Positions 35,499-45,464 of a DNA stretch of 64,000 bases are shown here, in pieces; position 1 is the stretch's first letter; the number at the start of each line of letters is the position of its first letter. A program made the translations under genes and the position numbers. Below the pieces are notes generated by a model, which saw only the letters and a program-made list of their open reading frames with translations, searched no databases and had not been told where the DNA came from. The stretch lies in contig JAJFPB010000011.1 of NCBI GenBank assembly GCA_020881915.1, positions 1,116,001 to 1,180,000 on the forward strand, read 5' to 3'. Source of the DNA: Paramyrothecium sp. XJ0827. Lineage: Eukaryota > Ascomycota > Sordariomycetes > Hypocreales > Stachybotryaceae.

Positions 35499-36355
35499 AT
35501 GATTAGCGAGACTCTTGGCGCGGATGGGGGCTCTCGCAGCAGGAACGCTGCGGTGAAGAGGAGCAGAAGATTGTTTCAACCCAGCGTCCCCAAGCCCACG
35601 GCAAAGATTACCGTACAACCAGCAAGTCCTCATGCGAAGTGATGGATGCTAACTTAACCATCCGAGCAGAAGAAGAAGCAGACGAAGAAGACCCCTCCCC
35701 GCGGCTCAGTACGTCACTTCCCATGCCGGCAGTGCGTCACCCGCGCCACCAAGGCTCCCGGCCATGAATGTGCCTCTCAAGACAGTATGTTTAGTTGACT
35801 GAGGCCATACATCTCGTACGCTAATATCCACGTCGTAGATACGGGTGCTGCATGCTGGGACTGCGCAAAGAATGGCCACACATGTAGGCCGGTGAGGCAT
35901 CTCTGCGCTGTGTCAAGTAGCGAGCCACTAACCAAGTTGCGTCTCTAGGTCCCCGCTGCAGCTCTTGCTGCTGTGCGCGTACCTTTGGGACCTGAACCGG
36001 CAGGTCAATGTCGCAGATGGCGATCCGGATGATGCCTGGCATGCCGCTGCACAGCGCGCGGCACAACAATTACGAGCTTGCGGTAGTGCTGCGGCCCCTC
36101 CGGAACCCCAGTACCAGCTCCCGCTTTGGCTTCCTTTGGCGAGGTATCTGAGAAGAGTCTCGAGGAGAGAAAGGTTGTGGCTTTAGAGGCTATCGCCGGA
36201 GCTGCGCGGCTCTGGGTTGTGAGTGTGATCAAATCATTGGATGCAAGTCAACAGCTGACTCAATGTTCAGCAATGCTATCATGCGAAGAAGAAGGCGGTC
36301 GAAGAGGAGGAAGAAGAAGAAGATAATGACGAAGATGAAGAAAATGAATATAATT
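35499..36355 (+). CDS. Transposon accessory protein 3 (Cys-rich zinc-binding, multi-intron)
   Basis: Small gene split by several short introns; exact borders are uncertain, especially the first. From the ATG at 35499 a basic exon leads to an exon at about 35671-35787 with PCRQCVTRATKAPGHECASQ. After GTATGT...GTAG comes TGAACWDCAKNGHTCRP (35840-35893). After GTGAGG...CTAG comes VPAAALAAVRVPLG and a helical part. The last exon from about 36272 has CYHAKKKAVEEEEEEEDNDE and stops at 36355. The CxxC...HxC...CxxC...C spacing resembles zinc-binding modules of other fungal mobile-element proteins. Role unknown; it is the third gene of the 5.2-kb transposon. Confidence 0.55.
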
Positions 36356-36706
36356 GAGCAGTGGCTCCTAATCCTATGGCAGCATGACGCCTGGTGTCGC
36401 TTTGAATAGAATTGAAAGGGGCTCAGCTGGTCCGCTGCGGTCCCGTTGCTGCGATTGCACCGTCCGTGATGCCCACAAAATCAGGAAATTTATGCTGATA
36501 GTACATAGGTCAATGTACTGCGGGGCAGGGCGAATATGTCATTAACCCAATTTGGCAATTTTGTAGTTATTTTGGGGGTTTTGCAACAGTGACCCCTATA
36601 GCCTGCCATAGTGCATGATAAGCGAACGCTCCAGACAAGCGAACGCTCCACTAATCCCTCATCCTACATCATCATCCAAAGATCAATTGATTCACAACAA
36701 CTAGGC

Positions 36707-38167
36707 ATGTCTACCTTAAATAATGAAGCAAATATCCTTCTTGCACTTCAAGCCCTTCAAAAAGATCCAAAATTAAGCTTGCGACGCGCTGCAACTATCT
36801 ATAATATCTCTCGCTTTACACTGCAGCGCCGGCAACAGGGCATACAGTCCCGACGCGATATTATAGCCAATTCGCGTAAACTATCTGATCTTGAGGAACA
36901 GACAATAGTTCAATATATCCTTGACCTGGATACACGAGGGTTTCCCCCCCGGCTTTGTGGTGTTGAAGATATGGCCAATCGACTGCTTGCTGAACGCAAT
37001 ATGCTTCCAGTTGGGCAACGCTGGGCTTCAAACTTTATCAGGCGGCAACCAGAGCTTAAGACGCGTTTCTTTCGCAGGTATGACTATCAAAGAGCCAAAT
37101 GCGAAGACCCAGCTATTATAAATGCGTGGTTTTTGCTTATGGCGAACACAATCGCGAAGTACGGCATAAGATCAAATGATATATACAACTTTGATGAGAC
37201 AGGCTTTATGATGGGCGTTATTGCAAGCGGTATGGTTGTTACAGGCACAGAAAGGCGTGCAAACCCTAAAAAGGTTCAGCCTGGAAACCGTGAATGGGTT
37301 ACTACGATTCAATCGATCAATGCTGAAGGGTGGGCGCTGCCGCCATTCATCATCGTTGCAGGCCAATATCACCTCTCTAGCTGGTATCGAGAAAGCAACC
37401 TCCCGGCCGATTGGGCTATTGCAACCACCAAGAATGGCTGGACCGATAACGAGACGGGCTTCCAGTGGCTAAAGCACTTCAATCAATATACAATCAAAAG
37501 ATCAAATGGTGCCTATCGTCTTCTGGTCCTTGACGGGCATGAGAGCCACCATTCGGTTGCTTTTGAGGAATATTGCAAGGAGAACAACATCATTACGCTA
37601 TGCATGCCACCTCATTCATCTCATCTACTCCAGCCACTTGATGTAGGATGCTTTGGGCCGCTCAAAAAGGCATATGGGCGAGAAATAGAGCAATTAATCA
37701 AATGCTCTATAACACACGTTTCTAAGACTGAGTTCTTCCCAGCGTTTTATGCCGCACACCAAGCCACTATGACGGAAAAAAATATCAAAGGAGGCTTCCA
37801 AGGGGCCGGGCTTATTCCTTTAGATGCAGACCATGTGATCTCAAAGCTTGATATTCAGTTACGAACTCCAACGCCGCCAGTGGGTGAGCCAGCTCTTCCT
37901 GCCTTTTGGGTTCCGAAGACCCCAAAGACAGCCCTTGAGGCAGAATCTCAATCTGAATTCATTGAGAGGCGAATTAGAAGACATAAGAGCAGCTCTCCAG
38001 CATCAATTGTTGAGGCATTGAAGTCTTTTTCTAAGGGAACGAAGGCAATTATCTATAGGATGGCTCTATTAGAGTCAGAGGTTAAGGATCTTCGAGAGGC
38101 AAATGCAATACTAAGCCGGCGCCGGAGGGAAAAAAAAAGAAACACCTACGTAATGGAGGGACGATGA
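36707..38167 (+). CDS. P1 transposase (truncated by poly-A frameshift)
   Basis: 486 residues from the ATG at 36707, which aligns with the start of P2. Order: psq-type HTH (about 1-50; recognition segment NISRFTLQRRQQGIQSRRD), CENP-B/Tc5-like HTH (RWASNFIRRQPELKTRFFRR), then a DDE_1 core with FDETGFMMG, VLDGHESHHS and LLQPLDVGCFGPLK. All three catalytic Asp residues are present. A run of 9 A (38130-38138; 7 in P2 and P4) shifts the frame, so the CCHC zinc knuckle falls in a separate frame at 38164-38364 (CGICGKTGHNARTC). The catalytic part could still be made. Transposases of this type bind the end repeats and cut at TA. Confidence 0.88.
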   Translation: MSTLNNEANILLALQALQKDPKLSLRRAATIYNISRFTLQRRQQGIQSRRDIIANSRKLSDLEEQTIVQYILDLDTRGFPPRLCGVEDMANRLLAERNMLPVGQRWASNFIRRQPELKTRFFRRYDYQRAKCEDPAIINAWFLLMANTIAKYGIRSNDIYNFDETGFMMGVIASGMVVTGTERRANPKKVQPGNREWVTTIQSINAEGWALPPFIIVAGQYHLSSWYRESNLPADWAIATTKNGWTDNETGFQWLKHFNQYTIKRSNGAYRLLVLDGHESHHSVAFEEYCKENNIITLCMPPHSSHLLQPLDVGCFGPLKKAYGREIEQLIKCSITHVSKTEFFPAFYAAHQATMTEKNIKGGFQGAGLIPLDADHVISKLDIQLRTPTPPVGEPALPAFWVPKTPKTALEAESQSEFIERRIRRHKSSSPASIVEALKSFSKGTKAIIYRMALLESEVKDLREANAILSRRRREKKRNTYVMEGR

Positions 38168-38364
38168 CTATAGACGAAGGTCAGGCATCAATTGATCAAA
38201 TTGAGGTAGATAGTCAGATAGTGACCGAATCGTCGAGAAGAGGTGGTCAAGGGAGGTCATTGCAATCGAGGCCAAGGCGCTGTGGCATTTGCGGCAAGAC
38301 AGGGCATAATGCACGAACATGCAAGGCAGAGATACGGGTCTCTAGACAAGAGTATAGCGATTAG
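38164..38364 (+). CDS. P1 zinc-knuckle tail in separate frame
   Basis: 66-residue frame opening with an ATG that overlaps the end of the P1 main frame. It matches the last ~66 residues of P2 and ends QEYSD. It contains CGICGKTGHNARTC, a CCHC knuckle. It is the displaced C-terminus of the P1 transposase; independent translation is possible but unproven. Confidence 0.6.
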   Translation: MTIDEGQASIDQIEVDSQIVTESSRRGGQGRSLQSRPRRCGICGKTGHNARTCKAEIRVSRQEYSD

Positions 38365-38529
38365 TTTCAATTGATCAAATGGTTCGTTGTGTTTTATTGA
38401 AGTTTCTGTTGTAAGGGTTGAGATTTTTGGAGCGTTCGCTTATCTGGAGCGTTCGCTTATCATGCACGTTAGTCCTAGAAAATCTGGAACTTCTAGTGCA
38501 GCATAATTTACTAGCATCTCCTTGTACTA

Positions 38530-40389
38530 ACGTACATGATAAGCGAGTCGGTCAGACAAGCGAGTCGGTCAAAAATCCCTCATCCTACATCTCAATCAAT
38601 TGATCAAATGATTCACCACAACTAGCCATGTCAAACTTAATTCAAGAGGCTAATATTATTCTTGCACTTCAAGCCATTCAAAAGGACCCAAAATTAAGCC
38701 TGCGACGCGCTGCAAAGGCCTACCAGATTCCATATAGTACTCTGCTTGATCGTAAGCACGGCAGACAATCCCGACGCGATATTATGGCCAATTCGCGTAA
38801 ACTATCTGATCTTGAGGAACAGACAATAGTTCAATATATTCTTGATCTAGATATGCGAGGGTTTTCTCCCCGGCTTTGTGGTGTTGAAGAAATGGCCAAT
38901 CGACTGCTTGCTGAGCGCGAGATGCCTCCTGTTGGTCAACGCTGGGCTTCGAATTTTATTAGGCGGCAACCAGAGCTCAAGACGCGTTTCTTTCGCAGAT
39001 ATGATTACCAGAGGGCCAAATGCGAAGATCCAATCGCAATAAACGCGTGGTTTTCGCTCGTGGAGAACACAATCGCGAAGTACGGCATAAGACCAGATGA
39101 TCAGTACAACTTTGATGAGACTGGCTTTATGATGGGCGTGATTATGAGCGGTATGGTTGTTACAGGCTCAGAAAGGCGTGCAAACCCTAATAAGGTTCAG
39201 CCCGGAAACCGTGAATGGGTCACAGTAATTGAATCGATCAATGCCGAAGGGTGGGCGCTGCCGCCGTTCATCATCGTTGCAGGCCAATATCACCTCTCTA
39301 GCTGGTATCGCGAAAGCAACCTCCCGGCCGACTGGGCTATTGCAACCACTAATAATGGCTGGACCGACAACGAGACGGGCCTTGAGTGGCTAAAACACTT
39401 CAATCGGCATACTATCAAAAGATTAAATGGTGCCTATCGTCTCCTGATCCTTGACGGTCATGAGAGCCACCATTCGGTTGCTTTTGAGGAATTCTGCAAG
39501 GAGAACAAGATCATTACGCTCTGTATGCCGCCCCATTCATCTCACCTACTCCAGCCGCTAGATGTGGGCTGCTTTGGGCCGCTTAAGAAGGCTTATGGTC
39601 GAGAAATAGAGCATTTGATCAAGTGCTCTATAACACACATTTCCAAGACCGAGTTCTTTCCCGCCTTCCACGCCGCACATCTAGCCACGATGACTAATAA
39701 CAATATTCGGGGAGGGTTCAAAGGCGCCGGACTTGCTCCTTTAGATGCGAACTATGTGATCTCGAAGCTTGATATTCGGTTACGAACTCCAACGCCTATT
39801 ATCGATGAGCCGGAGCTTCCTGCCCCTTGGACTTCAAGGACCCCAAAGACAGTCAGGGAAACTGAATCTCAATCTGAATACCTAAGAAGACGAATCAGAA
39901 GACATAAAAGTAGCTCCCCAGCATCAATTATTGATGCCTTGAATTCATTTTCTAAGAGTTTACTTGCAAATCAGCATAAGATGGCACTACTAGAGGCTGA
40001 GAACCGCGATCTTCGAGAGGCAAATGAGATACTAAGCCGGCGCCGGAGGGAAAAAAAGAAACGCCTACGGGATGGAGGGACAATGACTGTAGGGGAAGGC
40101 CAGGCATCAATTGATCAAATAGATGTAGATACGCAGGTAGTGGCCGAATTGTCGAGGCGAGGTGGTCAAGGAAGGTCAGGGCAACCAACCCAACGGCGAT
40201 GTGGTGTATGCGGCAAGCCCGGCCATAATGTACGAACATGTCAGGCAAAGATAGAGGTATCTGGGCAAGAGTATAGCGATTAGTTCTAATTGATCAAATG
40301 ATCTGTGGTGTTTTAATTGAGGTTCCTGCCTTGAGGGTTGAGATTAGTGACCGACTCGCTTGTCTGACCGACTCGCTTATCATGTACGT
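38530..40389 (+). mobile_element. pogo/Fot-like transposon P2 (complete)
   Basis: 1860 bp with perfect ends beginning ACGTACATGATAAGCG, flanked by TA on both sides (38528-38529, 40390-40391). Two tandem 13-bp sites AAGCGAGTCGGTC at each end (left 38541-38553, 38558-38570). It encodes an uninterrupted transposase, so it is the best candidate for an active copy. Starts 60 bp after P1. Confidence 0.95.
38628..40283 (+). CDS. P2 transposase, intact
   Basis: 551 residues, single exon. HTH_psq at 1-50 with recognition segment QIPYSTLLDRKHGRQSRRD; CENP-B/Tc5-like HTH around 60-130; DDE_1 nuclease with YNFDETGFMMG (Asp163), LILDGHESHHS (Asp276) and LQPLDVGCFG (Asp312). Then a coiled, basic segment (SRRRREKKKRLRDGG) and a C-terminal CCHC knuckle (CGVCGKPGHNVRTC, about 525-538). 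Catalytic residues, both DNA-binding domains and the element ends are all intact. P1, P3 and P4 are close relatives, with the clearest divergence in the first HTH. Confidence 0.93.
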   Translation: MSNLIQEANIILALQAIQKDPKLSLRRAAKAYQIPYSTLLDRKHGRQSRRDIMANSRKLSDLEEQTIVQYILDLDMRGFSPRLCGVEEMANRLLAEREMPPVGQRWASNFIRRQPELKTRFFRRYDYQRAKCEDPIAINAWFSLVENTIAKYGIRPDDQYNFDETGFMMGVIMSGMVVTGSERRANPNKVQPGNREWVTVIESINAEGWALPPFIIVAGQYHLSSWYRESNLPADWAIATTNNGWTDNETGLEWLKHFNRHTIKRLNGAYRLLILDGHESHHSVAFEEFCKENKIITLCMPPHSSHLLQPLDVGCFGPLKKAYGREIEHLIKCSITHISKTEFFPAFHAAHLATMTNNNIRGGFKGAGLAPLDANYVISKLDIRLRTPTPIIDEPELPAPWTSRTPKTVRETESQSEYLRRRIRRHKSSSPASIIDALNSFSKSLLANQHKMALLEAENRDLREANEILSRRRREKKKRLRDGGTMTVGEGQASIDQIDVDTQVVAELSRRGGQGRSGQPTQRRCGVCGKPGHNVRTCQAKIEVSGQEYSD

Positions 40390-40433
40390 TATTCTATTCT
40401 GCAGTCTTTATTGGCTCAGATCCCAGTCTGGTA

Positions 40434-42292
40434 ACGTACACCACAAGCGAAAGTCACAACTAAGCGAAAGTCACAAAAATCTCTCAACCTACAACCTACC
40501 AATTCAATCAACCAATTCTCAACAAATCAACATGCCACAGCTAAATGATGAAGCTAATATTATTCTTGCCCTTCAAGCCCTTCAAAAAGACCCAAAATTA
40601 AAAGTCGGGCGCGCTGCATCAATCTACCAAGTCTGCAGACAGAAGCTGGGCCGCCGTCACCGAGGCACACCATCTCGACACAATATTATAGCCAATTCCC
40701 GTAAACTATCTGATCTTGAGGAACAGACGATAGTTCAGTATATCCTTTACCTGGATTCACGAGGATTTTCTCCCCGGCTTCGTGGCGTTGAAGATATGGC
40801 TAATCGCTTACTTGCTGAGAGCGCGACGCGTCTCCCGTTGGAACACATTGGGCTTCCAACTTCGTCAAACGGCAACCAGAGCTCCGGACGCGTTTCTTTC
40901 GCAGATATGACTACCAGAGAGCCAAATGCGAAGATCCAATCGCGATAAGCGCGTGGTTCGCGCTCGTGGCGAACACAATCGCGAAGTATGGCATTGGATC
41001 AAATGATATCTATAACTTTGATGAGACTGGCTTTATGATGGGCGTGATTGCGAACGGTATGGTCATTACAGGCACAGAAAGGCGTGCAAACCCTAAGAAG
41101 GTTCAGCCTGGAAACCGTGAGTGGGTTACAGTCATTGAATCGATCAATGCTGAAGGGTGGGCGCTGCCGCCATTCATCATCGTTGCAGGCCAATATCACC
41201 TCTCTAGTTGGTATCGCGAAAATAACCTCCCGGGCGATTGGGCTATTGCAACTACTAAAAATGGCTGGACCGATAACGAGACGGGCTTCGAGTGGCTAAA
41301 GCACTTCAATCGGCATACAATTCAGCGATCAAATGGTGCCTATCGTCTCCTGATCCTTGATGGGCATGAGAGCCACCACTCGGTCGCCTTCGAGGATTTT
41401 TGCAAGGAGAATAAGATCATCACGCTCTGTATGCCGCCTCATTCATCTCACCTGCTCCAGCCTCTTGATGTGGGCTGCTTTGGGCCGCTTAAAAGGCATA
41501 TGGACGAGAAATAGAGCATTTGATCAAATGCTCTATCACACATGTTTCCAAGACCGAGTTCTTTCCCGCCTTCCACGCCGCACACCAAGCTACTATGACC
41601 AAGAAAAATATCGAGGAGGCTTCCGAGGTGCCGGCCTTGCTCCTCTTGATGCAAACTATGTGATCTCGAAGCTGGATGTGAAGTTAAATACTCCAACGCC
41701 TCCTAAGGGAACCCCTGACCTTCCCGACCCTTGGGTTTCAAAGACCCCAAGACAGTCAGAGAAACTGATTATCAATCCGAATACCTTGAAAAGCGAATTA
41801 AAAGACATCAAAGCAGCTCCCCGGCATCAATTATCCAAGCATTAAGGTCATTGACCAAGGGAACTAAAGCAAACTCGCATCGAATAGCATTATTAGAGTC
41901 TGAGGTCAAGGACCTTCGAGAGGCAAATGTAATACTAAGCCGGCGCCGCAGAGAAAAAAGGAAACGCTTACGCGATGGAGGGACAATGACTGTAGAGGAA
42001 GGTCAAGCATCAATTGATCAGACGGATGTTGATATGCAGATATTGGCGGAAACATCGAGGAGAGGAGGTTCGGGAGGGTCAGCGCGACCGAGGGAAAGGC
42101 GCTGTGGTGTATGCGGCAAGCCCGGGCATAATGCACGAACATGTAAGGCAGATATTCCAGCCTCTGGAGATAAGTATAGAGATTAATTTGAATTGATTTT
42201 ATGGTCTGCTGTGTTTTGATTGAATTTCTTATTGGAAGGGTTGAGATTTTTGTGACTTTCGCTTAGTTGTGACTTTCGCTTGTGGTGTACGT
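40434..42292 (+). mobile_element. pogo/Fot-like transposon P3
   Basis: 1859 bp with ends ACGTACACCACAAGCG, flanked by TA (40432-40433, 42293-42294). Two tandem 13-bp sites AAGCGAAAGTCAC per end (left 40445-40457, 40462-40474; spacer AACT rather than AGAC). 44 bp after P2, same orientation. Confidence 0.93.
40532..42186 (+). pseudogene. P3 transposase, multiple frameshifts
   Basis: Starts MPQLNDEANIILALQALQKD with recognition segment QVCRQKLGRRHRGTPSRHN. Frame is lost near 40828 (before the Tc5-like HTH), regained for the catalytic core at 40966 (FDETGFMMG, ILDGHESHHS, LLQPLDVGCFGPLK), then lost near 41498, again near 41610 and again near 41748. It ends with an intact zinc knuckle (CGVCGKPGHNARTC). 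Each break is a one- or two-base indel against P1/P2. The ends are intact, so it may still be mobilised by a transposase that recognises its sites. Confidence 0.9.
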
Positions 42293-42453
42293 TAGTCACA
42301 CCATGACCTAGTGTGACCACCCACCAAACTGGCACTACCCCCAAACCGGCAGGTGGAACGCGACGCGCCCAAATGAACTCACCATAGTAACTGCACCACA
42401 ACTTGATCAATTCTAGTCCAAATTTAATTCTTTCTTCGTCTGTACGTACCAAA

Positions 42454-43954
42454 ATGAATGATCGTGAGATTCTGATAGCTGAAGCACTGCAGAACGTCGA
42501 GGAAGGTGCCACAATCGCAGCGGTCGCACGCGACTACGGAATCCCTCGGTCGACCCTCTCCGACCGGCTTCGCGGCGCTCAACCACGCAACAACATCTCG
42601 ATGATGACCCAAAGTCTATCTCCCATACAAGAAGAGTCCCTGATCCAATGGATCCTAGATGCTGGAGCTGCCGGAAGGTCCCCGTCGCATCGTGAGATCC
42701 ACGAATTCGCAGAGTTGATCCTAGGGGGCGGGGAGCGTGGACAGGTCCTCGGCCACAACTGGGTCGCCCGGTTCATTGCCCGGCATCCAGATATTAAAAA
42801 GAAGCCCTCGCGGCAGCTCGAAGCCCTACGATCGAAATCGACACAGTCAGAACGCCTGGAGGCGTGGATTTTGCTTGTCAAACAGCTCGTCAGACGCCTC
42901 AATATTGGTCCTGACTGTCTGTATAATATGGATGAGACGGGCATGGCCGAAGGGGAAACAAGACACGGAAGAGTCATTGGATCGAGCCTTTTACGCTATG
43001 GGGCCGTCACAGACAGCGATCCAACGCCGTGGGTGACGGCAATCGAGGCTGGAAGCGTCCAAGGGCACATTACGACGCCTGTGATCGTATTCGCCGGCGC
43101 AACATTGCAAGGACAGTGGTTTCCACGGCATTTTCCGACTTGGGCTTACGATTCTAGTGAGACAGGGTGGGCAAATAGTAGGATCTTATTGAAATGGCTG
43201 AAGCAGGTTTTCCTACCCGAGACGAAGCCTAAAGACCCCGACCCGATGGCGCCTTCTAATTGTCGACGGCCACGCAGCCCATTTGACCATAGCTTTCCAA
43301 TATGCGGCTTGGATCAACCGTTGCTATGTCCTCTACCTTCCATCGCACACATCGCATGTGTCCCAGCCACTAGATGTAGGCGTTTTCTCACCACTGAAGG
43401 CAGCATTCAGAAAAAACACCCGTCCATACGCCTTGTTCGAGACAACAGCGCCCAAGCAGAAACAACGGTTCCTGTCTGCCTATGAAGACGCCCGTAAGGT
43501 GGCCTTGACGAAAGAAAACCTCAAAGCCGGGTTCCAAGCAACAGGTCTGTGGCCCATTGACCCTGACCGGCTCATCAGAGCAGCCCGCGGGGCAGAACGC
43601 CCACCAGCATCGAACCCGACGCCCCGGACGCCCCCGATGCCTCGAACGAATACAGAACAACTGTGGAAAACGCCGAAAAACAGCTCTGCTTTCAAGGATA
43701 TGATGGACGGGCTTATCCTTGATTCTATTTCTATGGAATCTAACCTTCAGACAATAAAGACGAAGACAGCGAAGGAAATGGACAGAAAGGATGCGCAGAT
43801 TGCCGCCCTGCTTGTCCGGAACGGCCACCTAGAGGCTGAATTAGATTCCCGGCAGCCTCAAAAACGTAGAAAAGTAAACCATGACCCTAATAAGGAATTT
43901 CCCGGTGTTGAAGTTATCTCAGCGGCTCGAGAAGCGGCTCAAGTCAATGACGAG
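42454..43954 (+). pseudogene. Second, more distant pogo-like transposase (P5), frameshifted
   Basis: The ATG at 42454 opens MNDREILIAEALQNVEEGAT with a psq-type HTH (GIPRSTLSDRLRGAQPRNN), a Tc5-like HTH (LGHNWVARFIARHPDIKKKP) and YNMDETGMAEG (first Asp). A one-base shift near 43245 (CCCGACCCGATGG) moves the rest into the 43283-44032 frame. There LLIVDGHAAHLTI, HTSHVSQPLDVGVFSPLKAA, a coiled-coil tail and QKRRKV follow. The 3' end of the element is replaced at 43955 by a hAT-2 end. The left boundary between 42295 and 42453 is not certain. It belongs to the same superfamily as P1-P4 but to a different lineage. Confidence 0.85.
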
Positions 43955-45464
43955 CAGCGCTCATCATATGTCAATCAAATCAACTTTGACCTCAAAGTTG
44001 ATTTGATTGATAGCCCTCGAGCTCAAAGTTGATTTGTTTGATTTGATTGATGTTCTATATCAATTCTATAGGTGGAGACCCCTACGCGAAGTCGTCCCCC
44101 TCGTGCACACCAAAAGTCAGCTACCCACCCAGCTACCCACCCAGCTACCCAACTTTACTCCGCCCTGCCTGACCCAGTTCTTGAGGCACTGAACTTGTTC
44201 CAATGTATCCGAGCCCATCGAAAGCCTCTGAGACGTCAACGTCAGCTTCGCTAGGCTAAATTGCCTCTCACAATCGCTTGCCATCGCTGGAATAGCAAAG
44301 ACATCCAGAGCAAAGCTGCTCAGTGAAGGAAACGAAGCCCTGTGGTCTCTCCACCATTGGATAGCATCCTGCGTATCCTGTGGCTCGAGACGGAGATACC
44401 TTTCGAGCTCGCCGACACTGCCGCTCGTCGCAAACGCTTTCTTCGTCTTGCTGTTAATCCATTGAGTGTACTGATCATCCTCTTGGCCCATCGTCCTTGG
44501 CGCTGCGTCGTACTTCATTGTTTCTTCACACAGTCCCTGGTTCGCGTCGTACCAACGGGTAAAGCATCACGAACCCAGGCGAGTTGTTCCTCAGAGACCC
44601 AAGTAGCCTCTAACCAGCTGATCCCGAACCTCGGATGAAGAATGGTCGCTGCCGCAAACAAGGGAGATTCTCCGAGTTTGTCATAATACTCATTTAGCTT
44701 CTTCCACCCGTTGTTAATCGATGCCCGGATATAGGCTCGATGGTCTGCTGGTAATGTGCTCTTTTGCGACGTCTCGGACGCTGATCGCTTCTCCACCGTG
44801 GAATATTCAGCCCGAGAATGCAGCGGTAAGGCAGATTCTATGAATCTCGTGGGTTGGCTCCGCTGCGGTAGCGCGTAAACCTCATCTTCGTCAAAGCGGG
44901 CAGGGAGACGGCGTACGCGGCTTGGCCGGCTGTTGCGCTCACGGAAATTTGTCGGCGCCGTTGCAATCCGCTCCGCGGCATCCAGATGAGTTTCACCCAC
45001 TGTCTCCGCCGCAACTTCACCATAGAAGACTTTCCAGTCCTCAAAGTGCTCCAGTAGATATTCCATTCCTATCAACACCTCCCATAGGCGTCCATGGCTG
45101 TCGCCTTTACCCCAGCCTTGCGTGCGTCCGCATCGTCTGAAGGTATATAGGTTTGAGAATCTCGTTCACTTCGCCAAGAACCCGCCAGTCTTCGCTGGAC
45201 AATATGTCATCCGCCGGGATACGTCTTGCCTCGTTTTCCTCCTCTTGAATCGCAAAGAGAAATGCCCTGATGTCTGTCTGCTTTCGCAAAGCCCTCTCAA
45301 TCATCATGTACGTTGAGTTCCACCGCGTTTCGTTGTTCATGACAACCTCGAGCTCGGCCGTGGATTCCTCGCAGAGCCGATATCCCTCGTAATCCTGCTC
45401 CCGGGCAATTCGCTTGAACTGTTCACTCCGCTGCGGCGACGAACGGATAAACTTGACGATATTA
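43955..45464 (-). mobile_element. hAT-2 copy B, truncated
   Basis: Begins with the same inverted end as copy A (CAGCGCTCATCATATGTCAA) and follows 15234-16747 nearly base for base, then stops at 45464. The right half and second inverted end are missing. Relative to copy A it has an extra unit of a 12-bp repeat (CCCAGCTACCCA, about 44120-44150), lacks 22 bp near 44564 and gains 4 bp near 45121. It inserted into, or recombined with, the 3' end of P5. Confidence 0.9.
44117..45340 (-). pseudogene. hAT-2B transposase fragment
   Basis: Minus-strand C-terminal half of the hAT-2 transposase in three frames (45107-45340, 44515-45078, 44117-44518). It contains NNETRWNSTYMMIERAL and the dimerisation domain LSSFALDVFAIPAMASDCER. 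It keeps the base that copy A lost near 16130 (ATGAATCTC), but the 22-bp deletion and 4-bp insertion break the frame elsewhere. Confidence 0.85.

Larger units (their letters stand above)
31404..36599. mobile_element. 5.2-kb DNA transposon with integrase-like transposase and two accessory genes
   Basis: Inverted ends are CACTGTTGCAAAACCCC at 31412-31428 and its exact complement at 36575-36591. Extending outward, ATAGGGGK precedes the left end and KCCCCTAT follows the right, so the full repeat is about 25 bp. The boundary/target duplication is ambiguous because the flanks are palindromic (ATA/TAT). It contains three genes: accessory 1 (plus), transposase (minus), accessory 3 (plus). Subterminal copies of GCAGCGGAC face inward from both sides (31503, 31791; reverse at 35280 with one change, 36430). 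No other copy is in the window. I cannot place it confidently in a named superfamily. Confidence 0.82.
36611..38469 (+). mobile_element. pogo/Fot-like transposon P1
   Basis: 1859 bp between TA dinucleotides (36609-36610 and 38470-38471). Each end carries two tandem 13-bp sites AAGCGAACGCTCC, 17 bp apart (left: 36620-36632 and 36637-36649), in inverted orientation at the right end. The left tip lacks two bases (AC) found at the right tip and in the sister elements. First of three head-to-tail elements. Confidence 0.93.

Noticed and set aside
31404..36599. Calling the 5.2-kb element a CACTA transposon because its ends contain CACTG
   Set aside because: The transposase is an integrase-like DDE protein, not a CACTA-type enzyme, and the repeat seems to extend outward past CACTG.
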